From NCBI GenBank assembly GCA_030615865.1, contig JAUWYK010000006.1, forward strand, positions 1-40,090: 40,090 nt of DNA. Reading direction: 5' to 3'. Shown piece after piece: positions 16,652 to 23,992 of the stretch. This stretch comes from Dehalococcoidia bacterium (GTDB lineage Bacteria > Chloroflexota > Dehalococcoidia > Dehalococcoidales > JAUWYK01). The notes under the pieces were generated by a model. That model was not told the DNA's origin. It saw nothing but the letters and a program-made list of their open reading frames with translations, and did no database searches. Numbering within the stretch: the stretch's first letter is position 1; each line of letters begins with the position of its first letter. The translations under genes were made by a program, and so were the position numbers.

Positions 16652-16885
16652 TTGGAATCTTCAGAGAGAGGTATGTTACCAGTGAAAAGCTTTGTCATTG
16701 CTAAGGGAAATGATGAAAGGCTAGAATTGAAGGTCGTCACCCAGCTTAAAGGCAAAGAGCTGGAAGACGAAGGGCTTGCCTTTGGCTTTTGGCTCCTAGA
16801 GAACGCCTCAACCCCGTTTCTGAGAGGGTTGGCTGAAGCCCTGGATGAGGCGGAAATAAGAAAAAAGGTTGGGCTGGGGTATTAG
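16652..16885 (+). CDS. Small conserved-looking protein of unknown function (77 residues)
   Basis: I do not recognise this protein. It is acidic and soluble, with no membrane segment, cysteine or obvious motif; the C-terminal third reads as an amphipathic helix (L-A-E-A-L-D-E-A-E-I-R-K-K). The start could be TTG at 16652 behind GGGG or ATG at 16673 behind AGAGAGG. It sits 16 bases after pyrF and runs into the DUF951 gene, in the same orientation as the whole run, which supports real coding. Confidence 0.6.
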   Translation: MESSERGMLPVKSFVIAKGNDERLELKVVTQLKGKELEDEGLAFGFWLLENASTPFLRGLAEALDEAEIRKKVGLGY

Positions 16886-16886
16886 T

Positions 16887-17078
16887 ATGGTTATGGAGAT
16901 AAAGCTGGGTGATGTGGTCCGCCTCAAGAAGAAGCACCCCTGTGGTAGCTACGAGTGGCAGGTAGTCAGGCTCGGGGCTGATATAGGGATTAAATGCGTT
17001 AAATGCCAGCACCGCATCCTCCTTGAGCGAAGTGTCTTTGAGCGCAGAGTTAAAGCCTTTATATCCAGGGGAGAGTAA
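16887..17078 (+). CDS. DUF951 family small protein
   Basis: The sequence I-K-L-G-D-V-V-R-L-K-K-K-H-P-C-G followed by W-x-V-V-R-L-G-A-D-I-G-I-K-C and C-Q-H-R-I-L-L-E-R-S matches DUF951, a roughly 60-residue family found mainly in Firmicutes and Chloroflexi. The three cysteines may form a zinc site; the biological role is unknown. I start at ATG 16887, though ATG 16893 is also possible; a longer in-frame TTG start would overlap the preceding gene. Its stop shares the A of the dinB start (TAATG), so the genes are coupled. Confidence 0.85.
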   Translation: MVMEIKLGDVVRLKKKHPCGSYEWQVVRLGADIGIKCVKCQHRILLERSVFERRVKAFISRGE

Positions 17079-18298
17079 TGGCACGCCGGATTATGCACAT
17101 TGACCTAGATGCCTTCTTTGTCTCAGTAGAGCAGGCAGAAAACCCTGAGCTTCAAGGCAAACCGGTGGTAGTTGGCGGCAGACCTGAGGGGCGGGGGGTA
17201 GTTGCCTCTGCCTCATATGAAGCCCGAGCCTCTGGTTTACATGCCGGTATGCCCCTTACCACCGCCACCCGCCTTTGCCCCCAAGCTATTTTTATCGAAG
17301 GCAGCTTCGCCAAGTATCGTGATGCCTCACAGAGGTTTATGGCTATTCTGGCTGATTTTTCGCCCTTCCTCGAGCCGGTGAGCCTTGATGAGGCCTATCT
17401 GGATGTAATCGGTTTTGAATCCATCTACGGCTCTATTCATCAGATGGCTGCAAAAATAAAGCAGCGGATTAAGAATGAACTGGGGCTCTGCGCCTCAGTG
17501 GGCATCGCTAGTTGCAAGGTAGTAGCCAAGGTTGCTGCTGAGCTATCAAAGCCAGACGGATTACTGGAGGTAGCTGCGGGAAAGGAGCGCTCCTTCCTGG
17601 CACCATTGCCTATAGCCAAGCTACCGGGAATAGGCAAAAAGACAGGGCGAATTTTAAACGGCTTAGGCATTGATACTATAGGCAAATTATCTACTATGCC
17701 GCCAAGTACCCTTAAAAGCCATTTCGGTGCGTCTGGTGAGCTTCTATGGCGCTACGCCAATGGTATTGACGATAGAGAAGTAGAGCCTCCGAGCGCTGCC
17801 AAGTCCATCAGTCGAGAAACAACCTTTGGCAAAGACACCAGGGACCACCGTCAACTTCAGGCGACACTTCGTTATCTTGGGGAAAGGGTGGGTGCTGAAT
17901 TGCGCCAGCAAAGCAAGCAAGCCCGGTGCGTAACCTTAAAGCTGAGATATGCCGATTTCACCACCATTACCCGCCGCCACACCTTAAAACAAGCCACTAA
18001 TGCCGACCAGACCATCTTTGACACCGGAGTAAAGCTATTAAAGAGGGAGCTATCTCAGGAAAAGCAGCCGGTCCGCCTCATTGGCATTGGGGTATCAAGC
18101 CTGGTTGAGCCGGGCAGGCAACTGGACATGCTGGATTCATCAGCCCGAAGGCAGGAGCAGCTAAACAGAGCCATTGACCGCATCCGCAAAAAGTACGGCT
18201 TCACCGCCATCCAAACCGGCAGAACCCTGCTGCTAAAGGATATCTTCCCCGAAAATGAGGGAGGCTATAGCTTACATACGCCGAGTTTGTCGAGGTAG
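17078..18298 (+). CDS. dinB: DNA polymerase IV (Y family)
   Basis: This is a translesion polymerase that copies past damaged bases. The palm motif H-I-D-L-D-A-F-F-V-S-V-E-Q is at residues 6-18, with catalytic Asp8. The second catalytic motif is S-L-D-E-A-Y-L-D-V near residue 102. The helix-hairpin-helix (L-P-G-I-G-K-K-T) and little finger domain follow, to 406 residues. It is coupled to the DUF951 gene by TAATG. No LexA box is visible before it or before pyrF, so SOS control is not supported here. Confidence 0.95.
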   Translation: MARRIMHIDLDAFFVSVEQAENPELQGKPVVVGGRPEGRGVVASASYEARASGLHAGMPLTTATRLCPQAIFIEGSFAKYRDASQRFMAILADFSPFLEPVSLDEAYLDVIGFESIYGSIHQMAAKIKQRIKNELGLCASVGIASCKVVAKVAAELSKPDGLLEVAAGKERSFLAPLPIAKLPGIGKKTGRILNGLGIDTIGKLSTMPPSTLKSHFGASGELLWRYANGIDDREVEPPSAAKSISRETTFGKDTRDHRQLQATLRYLGERVGAELRQQSKQARCVTLKLRYADFTTITRRHTLKQATNADQTIFDTGVKLLKRELSQEKQPVRLIGIGVSSLVEPGRQLDMLDSSARRQEQLNRAIDRIRKKYGFTAIQTGRTLLLKDIFPENEGGYSLHTPSLSR

Positions 18299-18311
18299 GG
18301 GGTTATAGTCT

Positions 18312-18932
18312 CTAGGTAGGGGAAATCCAGTTATCGCTCGGGGGCTGAATTTCGACGTCGCTAGGCACACAAAGAATTTTAAGCTGTGGCCACTGCTTTG
18401 CCTGTTCTATCAAATGATTTCGCAACTCAAAGTAGTAGTCTCTCATTTGCTTCCGCCTAAAATCCAGTTGAACGAAATTTAAAAAATAAGGGTATTTGAC
18501 CGCGTTTTGCGGCTCTGTGAGTTTCTGGACGTCCCAACTAATTCTCTGCTGAATATCTGACCATCTATCCAACCATATCTTGACCTCTACGGCAACCAGT
18601 ACCTTCACCAGTGGGAGGTACTCATCCCAGGGAGCCCATGGTGCCATTTCGCACACAGCCGGGGCAGCAAGCGAAGCGGGCTCCAATACTACTAGGTCAT
18701 AATGACCTCTGGCTGGCTTCCTATCCACTTCCCTATACTCTACGCGCGTCGGGAACTCAGCACGAATAAGCTCGGTTATGTAATTCTTTTGAAAGATCCC
18801 CTGCTGTTTCAGATAGTGGAAAAGATTCCAGTGTATATCTCTCTCATTCCAATACCTAGTGGGGTCACCCTGAAAATCGAAAACAACTTGCCCAATTGCC
18901 TTGTCAACGGCTTCTATGAATTGCGCTTCCAT
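18312..18932 (-). CDS. Orphan PD-(D/E)XK nuclease-like protein
   Basis: I do not recognise the family by name. Asp79 lies in G-H-Y-D-L-V-V-L and E116-x-K118 in V-A-V-E-V-K-I-W, in the order and strand context of the PD-(D/E)XK nuclease fold; Glu31 in a preceding helix could be the fourth residue. The protein is 206 residues, soluble, with no DNA-binding domain visible. The start is ATG at 18932 behind AGGAGG; a GTG one codon earlier is less likely. No methyltransferase or helicase partner is adjacent. A DNA repair, defence or degenerate role is equally open. Confidence 0.6.
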   Translation of the reverse strand: MEAQFIEAVDKAIGQVVFDFQGDPTRYWNERDIHWNLFHYLKQQGIFQKNYITELIRAEFPTRVEYREVDRKPARGHYDLVVLEPASLAAPAVCEMAPWAPWDEYLPLVKVLVAVEVKIWLDRWSDIQQRISWDVQKLTEPQNAVKYPYFLNFVQLDFRRKQMRDYYFELRNHLIEQAKQWPQLKILCVPSDVEIQPPSDNWISPT

Positions 18933-18974
18933 CACTGCCCTCCTGCCACTTCAACTAATACAAAACACCCCACC

Positions 18975-19367
18975 CTACCCCTCATCCAGAAGCCTCTTTT
19001 CGCCGGTTATCTTCTGGAGGTCGGTTATGTCCTGGGTAACCTCAAGAGTGCCAATATATTTACCAGATTTATCCCTGACGGCAAAATACCTGATATATAT
19101 TTTGCGCCCCTTAAGGTCAATCCAGAATTCGGCTACATTTCTCTTACCGGATTTTAAGTCGCTTACTACCTGCTCTACCTTGTGCAGGCTTTTCTGCGGA
19201 TGGCACTGCTGCACCTTCCTGCCTATCACTGCCGGAGTCCGTCTGAATATCCTCTCATCACCCCTGCTGTAATACCTGACGGTATCAGTCTCATCAACGA
19301 ATGACACCTCTACTGGCAGTGTGTCAAAGATAGCCTCAAGCGTCTCAGTTGAAAGCGTTTCCAACAT
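18975..19367 (-). CDS. Single PAS domain protein, DUF438-like
   Basis: A 130-residue protein that is almost entirely one PAS domain: I-F-D-T-L-P-V-E-V-S-F-V-D-E-T-D at about residues 13-28, Y-Y-S-R-G-D-E-R-I-F-R-R, C-H-P-Q-K-S-L-H-K-V near 54 and I-R-Y-F-A-V-R-D-x-x-G-x-Y-I-G-T-L-E-V-T-Q-D near the end. The C-H-P-x-K-S motif is like the PAS domain of DUF438 proteins, which may bind haem or another ligand. There is no kinase or output domain, so it would act through a partner. ATG start behind GGGGGTG. Confidence 0.8.
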   Translation of the reverse strand: MLETLSTETLEAIFDTLPVEVSFVDETDTVRYYSRGDERIFRRTPAVIGRKVQQCHPQKSLHKVEQVVSDLKSGKRNVAEFWIDLKGRKIYIRYFAVRDKSGKYIGTLEVTQDITDLQKITGEKRLLDEG

Positions 19368-19447
19368 AGCTCACCCCCATTCACTTGTTACCTAATATAT
19401 ATCACTAAGCCCGATTGGAGTCCAGCCTCCTATTATATAGATTTTTT

Positions 19448-19590
19448 ATCAACCTCACCCCCCTTTGAGTTTATTTGGCAACCCACCCCCTTTATCCCCC
19501 TCCCTTACCAAGGGAGGGGGAAGAATATTAGAAGAGAGGCGAAGCCTCTCTTGGACTCTCCTTGTAATGGGGAGTTTAAGAGGGACGCAG
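19448..19590. repeat. GC-rich intergenic repeat with two perfect hairpins, copy 3
   Basis: CCCCCTCCCTT (19496-19506) pairs perfectly with AAGGGAGGGGG (19510-19520), and AAGAGAGGC (19532-19540) with GCCTCTCTT (19544-19552), both over three-base loops. The left part, from TTTATCAACCTCACCCCC to CTTTATCCCC, closely matches 26211-26280. It fills most of the 282-base gap between the PAS gene and the mechanosensitive channel gene; no other gene is seen there. Confidence 0.65.
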
Positions 19591-19649
19591 CATCTAGGCA
19601 AGGCTGTATGTGATATAATATGCTTAAGCCATTTGGGGAGGTATCAGAG

Positions 19650-20591
19650 ATGGAATTGAGTTGGGCTACAGTAGTTAACTGGCTGGTGGAGCATGGCACT
19701 CGCATTCTCATCATATTAGCGCTGGGAGCTGGGCTATGGTTCGCCCTGAAAAAGCTTCTCCCACCGGTGCTGCAACGTACCCTGGCCCGAACCATGAAAG
19801 GGGAAAGCAAGGAGGGAATAAGGAAAAGAACGGATACCCTTGTCTCTGTCTTCATCGGGGCAGGAAGAATTATCATTGTCATACTTGTCGTCTTTATGGT
19901 TCTATCTGAGCTGGACATACCTATTGGACCAGCACTGGCTGGCCTCGGCGTTGCTGGCATAGCTGTCGGCTTCGGTGCCCAGTACCTTATAAGAGACCTT
20001 ATTGCGGGTATCTTTGTCATTTTGGAAAACCAGTATCGGGTGGGGGATTGGGTCACGATAGCCGACATCGGTGGGTTGGTAGAAGAAGTAAACCTGAGGA
20101 AAACAGTGCTCCGTGACTTTGACGGCACAGTCCACCATGTACCCAATGGTGAGATTAGGGTAGCCAGCAACTACTCCAGACGCTTTGCCAGGGTCAACCT
20201 CGATATATCGGTATCCTATGGCACTGACCTCGATCACGCCATTAGCGTGATAAATCGCGTGGGACAGGAACTGGCTGCGGACGAGGACTGGGCTAAAATA
20301 ATTATAAGTGCACCCCATGCGCTGAGGGTGAATAATCTGGGCGACTCCGGAATAGACATCAAGATTTTGGGCGATGTTAAGCCCATGCAGCAGTGGGCAG
20401 TGATGGGCGAGCTAAGAAAAAGAATTAAGAAGGTCTTTGACGAGGAAGGGATAGAGATTCCGTGGCCACATGTTAAACTATATTTTGGCGAGAGTCGGGG
20501 AGCAGACCTGACCTGTAAGGCTTGTTCCCACGTTAACCTTCCCGGTAGTAAATTCTGCTCCAATTGTGGGGCTAGCCTTAGCTCTCGGTAA
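19650..20591 (+). CDS. MscS-type mechanosensitive ion channel with C-terminal zinc ribbon
   Basis: The pore helix region G-V-A-G-I-A-V-G-F-G-A-Q-Y-L-I-R-D and the following beta domain I-L-E-N-Q-Y-R-V-G-D-W-V are classic for MscS, which releases solutes under hypo-osmotic stress. Two or three membrane segments precede it. The last 30 residues add C-K-A-C...C-S-N-C, a zinc ribbon not found in E. coli MscS. I start at ATG 19650 (Met-Glu-Leu-Ser) behind GGGGAGG; an ATG at 19620 lies upstream of that SD and is rejected. Confidence 0.92.
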   Translation: MELSWATVVNWLVEHGTRILIILALGAGLWFALKKLLPPVLQRTLARTMKGESKEGIRKRTDTLVSVFIGAGRIIIVILVVFMVLSELDIPIGPALAGLGVAGIAVGFGAQYLIRDLIAGIFVILENQYRVGDWVTIADIGGLVEEVNLRKTVLRDFDGTVHHVPNGEIRVASNYSRRFARVNLDISVSYGTDLDHAISVINRVGQELAADEDWAKIIISAPHALRVNNLGDSGIDIKILGDVKPMQQWAVMGELRKRIKKVFDEEGIEIPWPHVKLYFGESRGADLTCKACSHVNLPGSKFCSNCGASLSSR

Positions 20592-20656
20592 GCCTACTTG
20601 TCCTATACCCTAGCAATGAGCTATAATGAACCCTATCTAGCAAGGGAGAGTATCAA

Positions 20657-21577
20657 ATGCCATCGTATGCTTATCTTCACAAACAATTTGTTCCTCTATC
20701 TGAAGCCAAAATAGGGGTTATGACCCATTCCCTTCACTATGGCACTGCCATTTTTGAGGGCATCAGGGGTAACTGGAACAGCCAGCAGCGGCAGACTTAC
20801 CTGTTCCGTCTCAAAGAGCACTACGAACGGCTGCACAATGGCTGCCGAGTGTTGAAGATTAACCTGCCCTATTCCATAGATGAGCTATCCCAGATAACAA
20901 TTGAACTGGTTAAAAGGTGCGGTTTTGAAGAAGATTTATACGTCCGCCCTCTCGCCTACAAGAGTTCCGAGTCTCTAGGTGTGCGGCTTCATGACGTAGA
21001 AGATGATTTTCTCGCCTTTGTCATTCCCTGGGGACCGTATTTGGATGTAGATAAAGCCAGGTGTGGCATTTCCTCATGGCGACGTCCTGATGATAATGTA
21101 ATCCCGCCACAGGTTAAGATTACCGGTCTTTATATCAATAATGCCCTAGCTAAAACAGAAGCCAATGAGAATGGCTTTGATGAGGCGATTATGCTCACCC
21201 CGGACGGCTATGTCTCTGAAGGAACCGGCGAAAATATTTTCCTGGTCATAAATGGCAAACTGGTTACGCCAGCCAGCTATAATAATATCCTTATGGGTAT
21301 CACCCGTGATACTGTAATAAAACTGGCACAAAACGAACTGGGCATAGAAACAATAGAGAGACCGGTTGACCGTAGTGAGCTGTATACCGCTGAAGAGTGC
21401 TTCTTAACCGGCACCGCCGCCCACATAACCCCGGTAGCTGAAATAGACCGCCGTAATGTAGGCAACGGCGAAATTGGTGAGATAACAAGCAAGTTGCAAA
21501 AAATCTACTCCGAGGTAATACGAGGCAACAACCCCAAATACCTTAACTGGTGCACCCCAGTCTATCAAAAAGCTTAG
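20657..21577 (+). CDS. ilvE: Branched-chain amino acid aminotransferase
   Basis: This PLP enzyme performs the last step of valine, leucine and isoleucine synthesis. Tyr28 and E-G-I-R-G near residues 34-38, the probable PLP lysine Lys154 in Q-V-K-I-T-G, and the E-G-T-G-E-N-I-F motif are as expected for fold type IV. The 306-residue length fits IlvE rather than the shorter D-amino-acid transaminases, although the two can be confused. ATG start behind AAGGGAGAG. plsY follows after 14 bases. Confidence 0.9.
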   Translation: MPSYAYLHKQFVPLSEAKIGVMTHSLHYGTAIFEGIRGNWNSQQRQTYLFRLKEHYERLHNGCRVLKINLPYSIDELSQITIELVKRCGFEEDLYVRPLAYKSSESLGVRLHDVEDDFLAFVIPWGPYLDVDKARCGISSWRRPDDNVIPPQVKITGLYINNALAKTEANENGFDEAIMLTPDGYVSEGTGENIFLVINGKLVTPASYNNILMGITRDTVIKLAQNELGIETIERPVDRSELYTAEECFLTGTAAHITPVAEIDRRNVGNGEIGEITSKLQKIYSEVIRGNNPKYLNWCTPVYQKA

Positions 21578-21591
21578 TAACCGGTGTTTAA

Positions 21592-22230
21592 ATGATAGGC
21601 AATGAGATTCTAGCCATAGTCATTGGTTACCTGCTTGGCTCTATCCCGTCAGCCTATATTGCTGCCCGTGTGGTAAAGGGTAAAGATATCCGTCAGATAG
21701 GCAGTAGTAATATTGGTGCCGTAAATACCTTCCGTGAGGTCGGGATTAAGGCTGGTCTGGCGGTAACTATTACTGATATTGGTAAGGGAACAGCGGCGGT
21801 GGCTATAGCCTACTGCCTACTGGATGTATCCCAGCTCTTTGTGCTAGCAGCAGCTTTAGCGGCAATAGTGGGTCATAACTGGATGGTCTTCCTCAAATTT
21901 AGCGGGGGGAAAGGTATGGCTACTACCATAGGTGCCATTGCCATCCTTATGCCCCTTTATGATTATTGGGCTGGATTACTAATCTTCTTTGTCATAATCG
22001 CTATGCCCCTGATAATTACCCGTAATATTGCCCTGTCTCTGGCTATCGGTCTCGTTTCCTTACCCTTTATCACTTGGCTAGGTATGGAATCTGGACCACT
22101 CATTGCCTGGTCAATAGTTATAGGTATTCTGATTGGTCTAAGATTCTTGCCCACAGCTAGAGCGGCATGGGCTAAGGCTGAGAATAAAAAGGACTTCTTC
22201 TTTGAACACCGGCAAAGGAATAAAGAGTAA
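21592..22230 (+). CDS. plsY: Glycerol-3-phosphate acyltransferase PlsY
   Basis: PlsY transfers an acyl group from acyl phosphate to glycerol 3-phosphate, starting phospholipid synthesis in the membrane. The three conserved cytoplasmic motifs are present: G-S-I-P-S-A-Y near residue 16, I-G-S-S-N-I-G-A-V-N near 36, and G-H-N-W...F-S-G-G-K-G-M-A-T near 94-107. About five membrane spans and 212 residues are typical. It is adjacent to and co-directional with ilvE. Confidence 0.95.
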   Translation: MIGNEILAIVIGYLLGSIPSAYIAARVVKGKDIRQIGSSNIGAVNTFREVGIKAGLAVTITDIGKGTAAVAIAYCLLDVSQLFVLAAALAAIVGHNWMVFLKFSGGKGMATTIGAIAILMPLYDYWAGLLIFFVIIAMPLIITRNIALSLAIGLVSLPFITWLGMESGPLIAWSIVIGILIGLRFLPTARAAWAKAENKKDFFFEHRQRNKE

Positions 22231-22247
22231 GAAAGAGGGAATATAAG

Positions 22248-22817
22248 TTATTTCTTAGCTGAACCTACCTGCAATGACTTCAACAAGCAAATGACCCGGC
22301 AGCTTTCCTCCAGCATAGCCGTGCAGTTATGGGCTTCCTCAAGTAGTTGACCAATGGCGAAGCTGCCGTGACCGTGAACCATAACAATCCGGTGCTGTTT
22401 CAATGCCCCAGCAATTATATCCGCCAGACCCCCAGATCTTACCTTCATATGCCAACCCAGGACTGGAACTCGGCCCACTATAGACAGACCTTCGGTATCA
22501 CTGGGCACAATCTCAGTTTCGGTCAGTGACAGGGCAACAACATGAGGTGGGTGGGCATGAACCACAGCTAATGCCGGGGTTTGCTGATAAATAGCGCGAT
22601 GAACCGCCAATTCTGTTGAGGCTAGTGGTGTCGACCGGTCATTTTTACTTACTCCTGTCTCTATCAAGTCATGTTCCTGCAAACAACCAAGCCTGCAGCC
22701 GCGACGGGTAATAATCATGCGCTCTCCCAGTCTGATACTCAGATTTCCACTATTAGAAGAGACCAGCCCCCTGATAAAAAGGTCACTCCCTACCGTCTGG
22801 AACTGAGATAAAATCAT
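22248..22817 (-). CDS. Class II aldolase/adducin family protein
   Basis: This 189-residue protein has the family motifs S-G-N-L-S-I-R near residue 22, the metal-binding H-A-H-P-P-H near 92 and V-H-G-H-G-S-F-A near 145. Members such as L-fuculose-phosphate aldolase cleave sugar phosphates or act as epimerases using zinc. The substrate cannot be inferred; no sugar operon is nearby. ATG start behind GAAGAGG. It is convergent with plsY. Confidence 0.88.
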   Translation of the reverse strand: MILSQFQTVGSDLFIRGLVSSNSGNLSIRLGERMIITRRGCRLGCLQEHDLIETGVSKNDRSTPLASTELAVHRAIYQQTPALAVVHAHPPHVVALSLTETEIVPSDTEGLSIVGRVPVLGWHMKVRSGGLADIIAGALKQHRIVMVHGHGSFAIGQLLEEAHNCTAMLEESCRVICLLKSLQVGSAKK

Positions 22818-22897
22818 AACTTCCTCTTCATGGAATCTTGTCCTATGGTTGTTCTAATCTATACTCATTGGCAATAAAAATCAAATCAAGCTATCTA

Positions 22898-23539
22898 CTA
22901 CACTAACTGCCTGATGACAGCGATGACTCTGCCTTGAACTTCAACATTGTCTGGCTCAGCATATATTGGCTCCATCTGGCTATTTGCCGGCTGGAGTCGG
23001 ACGCGACCCGGCTCAGCGTAGAATTTTTTTAGCGTAGCCTCTTTCTCCGCCTTGAGCCATATTGCTGCCATCTCCCCGTTCTCCACCACATTCACATACT
23101 GCATGAGTATAATATCGCCATCATTAATCAAAGCATCTACCATTGACGAGCCCTGCACCCTCAGAGCATAAACCCCGTCTCTGCCCTGAGTCAAGTCTCC
23201 AGCCACCTCCAGTGTCTCTGAGGAAGCAGTAACATCCCAGGTATCAGGAGTAGGCACCGGTATCGGCTCACCAGCCGCTATTTGACCAATAATAGGCACT
23301 TGAACCCGAGACTGCGGAGCTGCAGACCTATCAAGCAACTCAATGCCGCGTGACACCTCAGGATGACGGCGAATATACCCTTCCTTCTCCAATATGTTCA
23401 GGTTATAATCAACCACCGATGTCGAGCTAATTCCACAGCCAGTTACTATATCCCTGATGCTAGGTGGATAGCCCCTGTCCATCAGAAAATGGCGAATATA
23501 ATCAATAATATTCTGCTGCTTAAATGATAATACCATCAT
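22898..23539 (-). CDS. lexA: LexA SOS repressor
   Basis: The N-terminal winged helix contains P-S-I-R-D-I...S-S-T-S-V-V at about residues 26-44. The self-cleavage site is Ala89-Gly90 in Q-I-A-A-G-E-P, and the catalytic pair is Ser132 in G-S-S-M-V-D and Lys171 in A-T-L-K-K-F. At 213 residues it is standard. Two adjacent ATG codons compete for the start; the SD-like GGGGG lies very close to the first. A matching SOS box sits upstream, so the gene is almost certainly autorepressed. Confidence 0.96.
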   Translation of the reverse strand: MMVLSFKQQNIIDYIRHFLMDRGYPPSIRDIVTGCGISSTSVVDYNLNILEKEGYIRRHPEVSRGIELLDRSAAPQSRVQVPIIGQIAAGEPIPVPTPDTWDVTASSETLEVAGDLTQGRDGVYALRVQGSSMVDALINDGDIILMQYVNVVENGEMAAIWLKAEKEATLKKFYAEPGRVRLQPANSQMEPIYAEPDNVEVQGRVIAVIRQLV

Positions 23540-23555
23540 CCCCCAAGGTTTAGGG

Positions 23556-23569
23556 CGAACATTTGTTCT
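23556..23569 (-). promoter_or_regulatory. LexA-binding SOS box controlling lexA
   Basis: CGAACATTTGTTCT matches the Gram-positive LexA consensus CGAAC-N4-GTTCG at every core base but the last. It lies 17 bases before the first lexA start codon and just downstream of the promoter at 23581-23607, an ideal repression position. Confidence 0.85.
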
Positions 23570-23580
23570 ACAATAGGCAC

Positions 23581-23607
23581 TCTATAATAAATAAATTTTT
23601 TTGTCAA
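23581..23607 (-). promoter_or_regulatory. Putative lexA promoter
   Basis: On the minus strand a perfect TTGACA (plus-strand 23602-23607) precedes TATAGA (23581-23586) by 15 bases; TAGAGT at 17 bases is an alternative -10. The SOS box follows directly. Confidence 0.5.
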
Positions 23608-23614
23608 TACCCCA

Positions 23615-23643
23615 AGCCGGGAGAATGAGCGACGCTCCCAGCT
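23615..23643 (-). terminator. Hairpin downstream of rpsT, possible terminator
   Basis: On the minus strand a 9-bp stem with one G-U pair and an 11-base loop lies 12 bases after the rpsT stop. The mismatch seen on the plus strand becomes G-U in the minus-strand RNA, which fits use in that direction. No clean U-run follows immediately. Confidence 0.35.
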
Positions 23644-23654
23644 AAGGGAATAAA

Positions 23655-23957
23655 TCACTCAGCCTCCTTCGGCTCGGTTTCAGCCGAAGCCAGAGAGCGG
23701 GCGTCATTTAGCTTCTTCATTAATCGTGCTTTGCGTCGGGCGGCATTATTGGGGTGGATAACCCCCTTCTCAGCCGCTTTATCTAAAGCACTTATGGCAG
23801 CTACTACCGCTGCCTGAGCCGACTCAAGCTCACCTAAGAAAATAAATCTCTCCGCCTTGGTTATGCTGGTCTTACACAGGCTACGAATAGACTTGTTACG
23901 CAATTGCCTCCTTTCGGCTACACGCGCCTGTTTTTGAGCTGATTTACTACCGGCCAA
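23655..23957 (-). CDS. rpsT: 30S ribosomal protein S20
   Basis: A 100-residue, Lys/Arg-rich protein opening S-K-S-A-Q-K-Q-A-R and containing A-A-x-x-x-L-D-K-A-A-E-K-G-V-I-H-P-N-N-A-A-R-R-K-A-R-L, the hallmark of S20. It binds 16S rRNA early in small-subunit assembly. The start is TTG behind GGGAGG; rpsT of E. coli is also known for a UUG start, used in feedback control. It follows rel on the same strand with a 35-base gap. Confidence 0.95.
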   Translation of the reverse strand: MAGSKSAQKQARVAERRQLRNKSIRSLCKTSITKAERFIFLGELESAQAAVVAAISALDKAAEKGVIHPNNAARRKARLMKKLNDARSLASAETEPKEAE

Positions 23958-23992
23958 TGCCTACCTCCCTAGACTCTTATTTTGCAACCCCT

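Noticed and set aside
18312..18932. Restriction-modification system
   Set aside because: No methyltransferase or specificity gene is next to it; the methyltransferase at 8563 is a small-molecule type in another operon.
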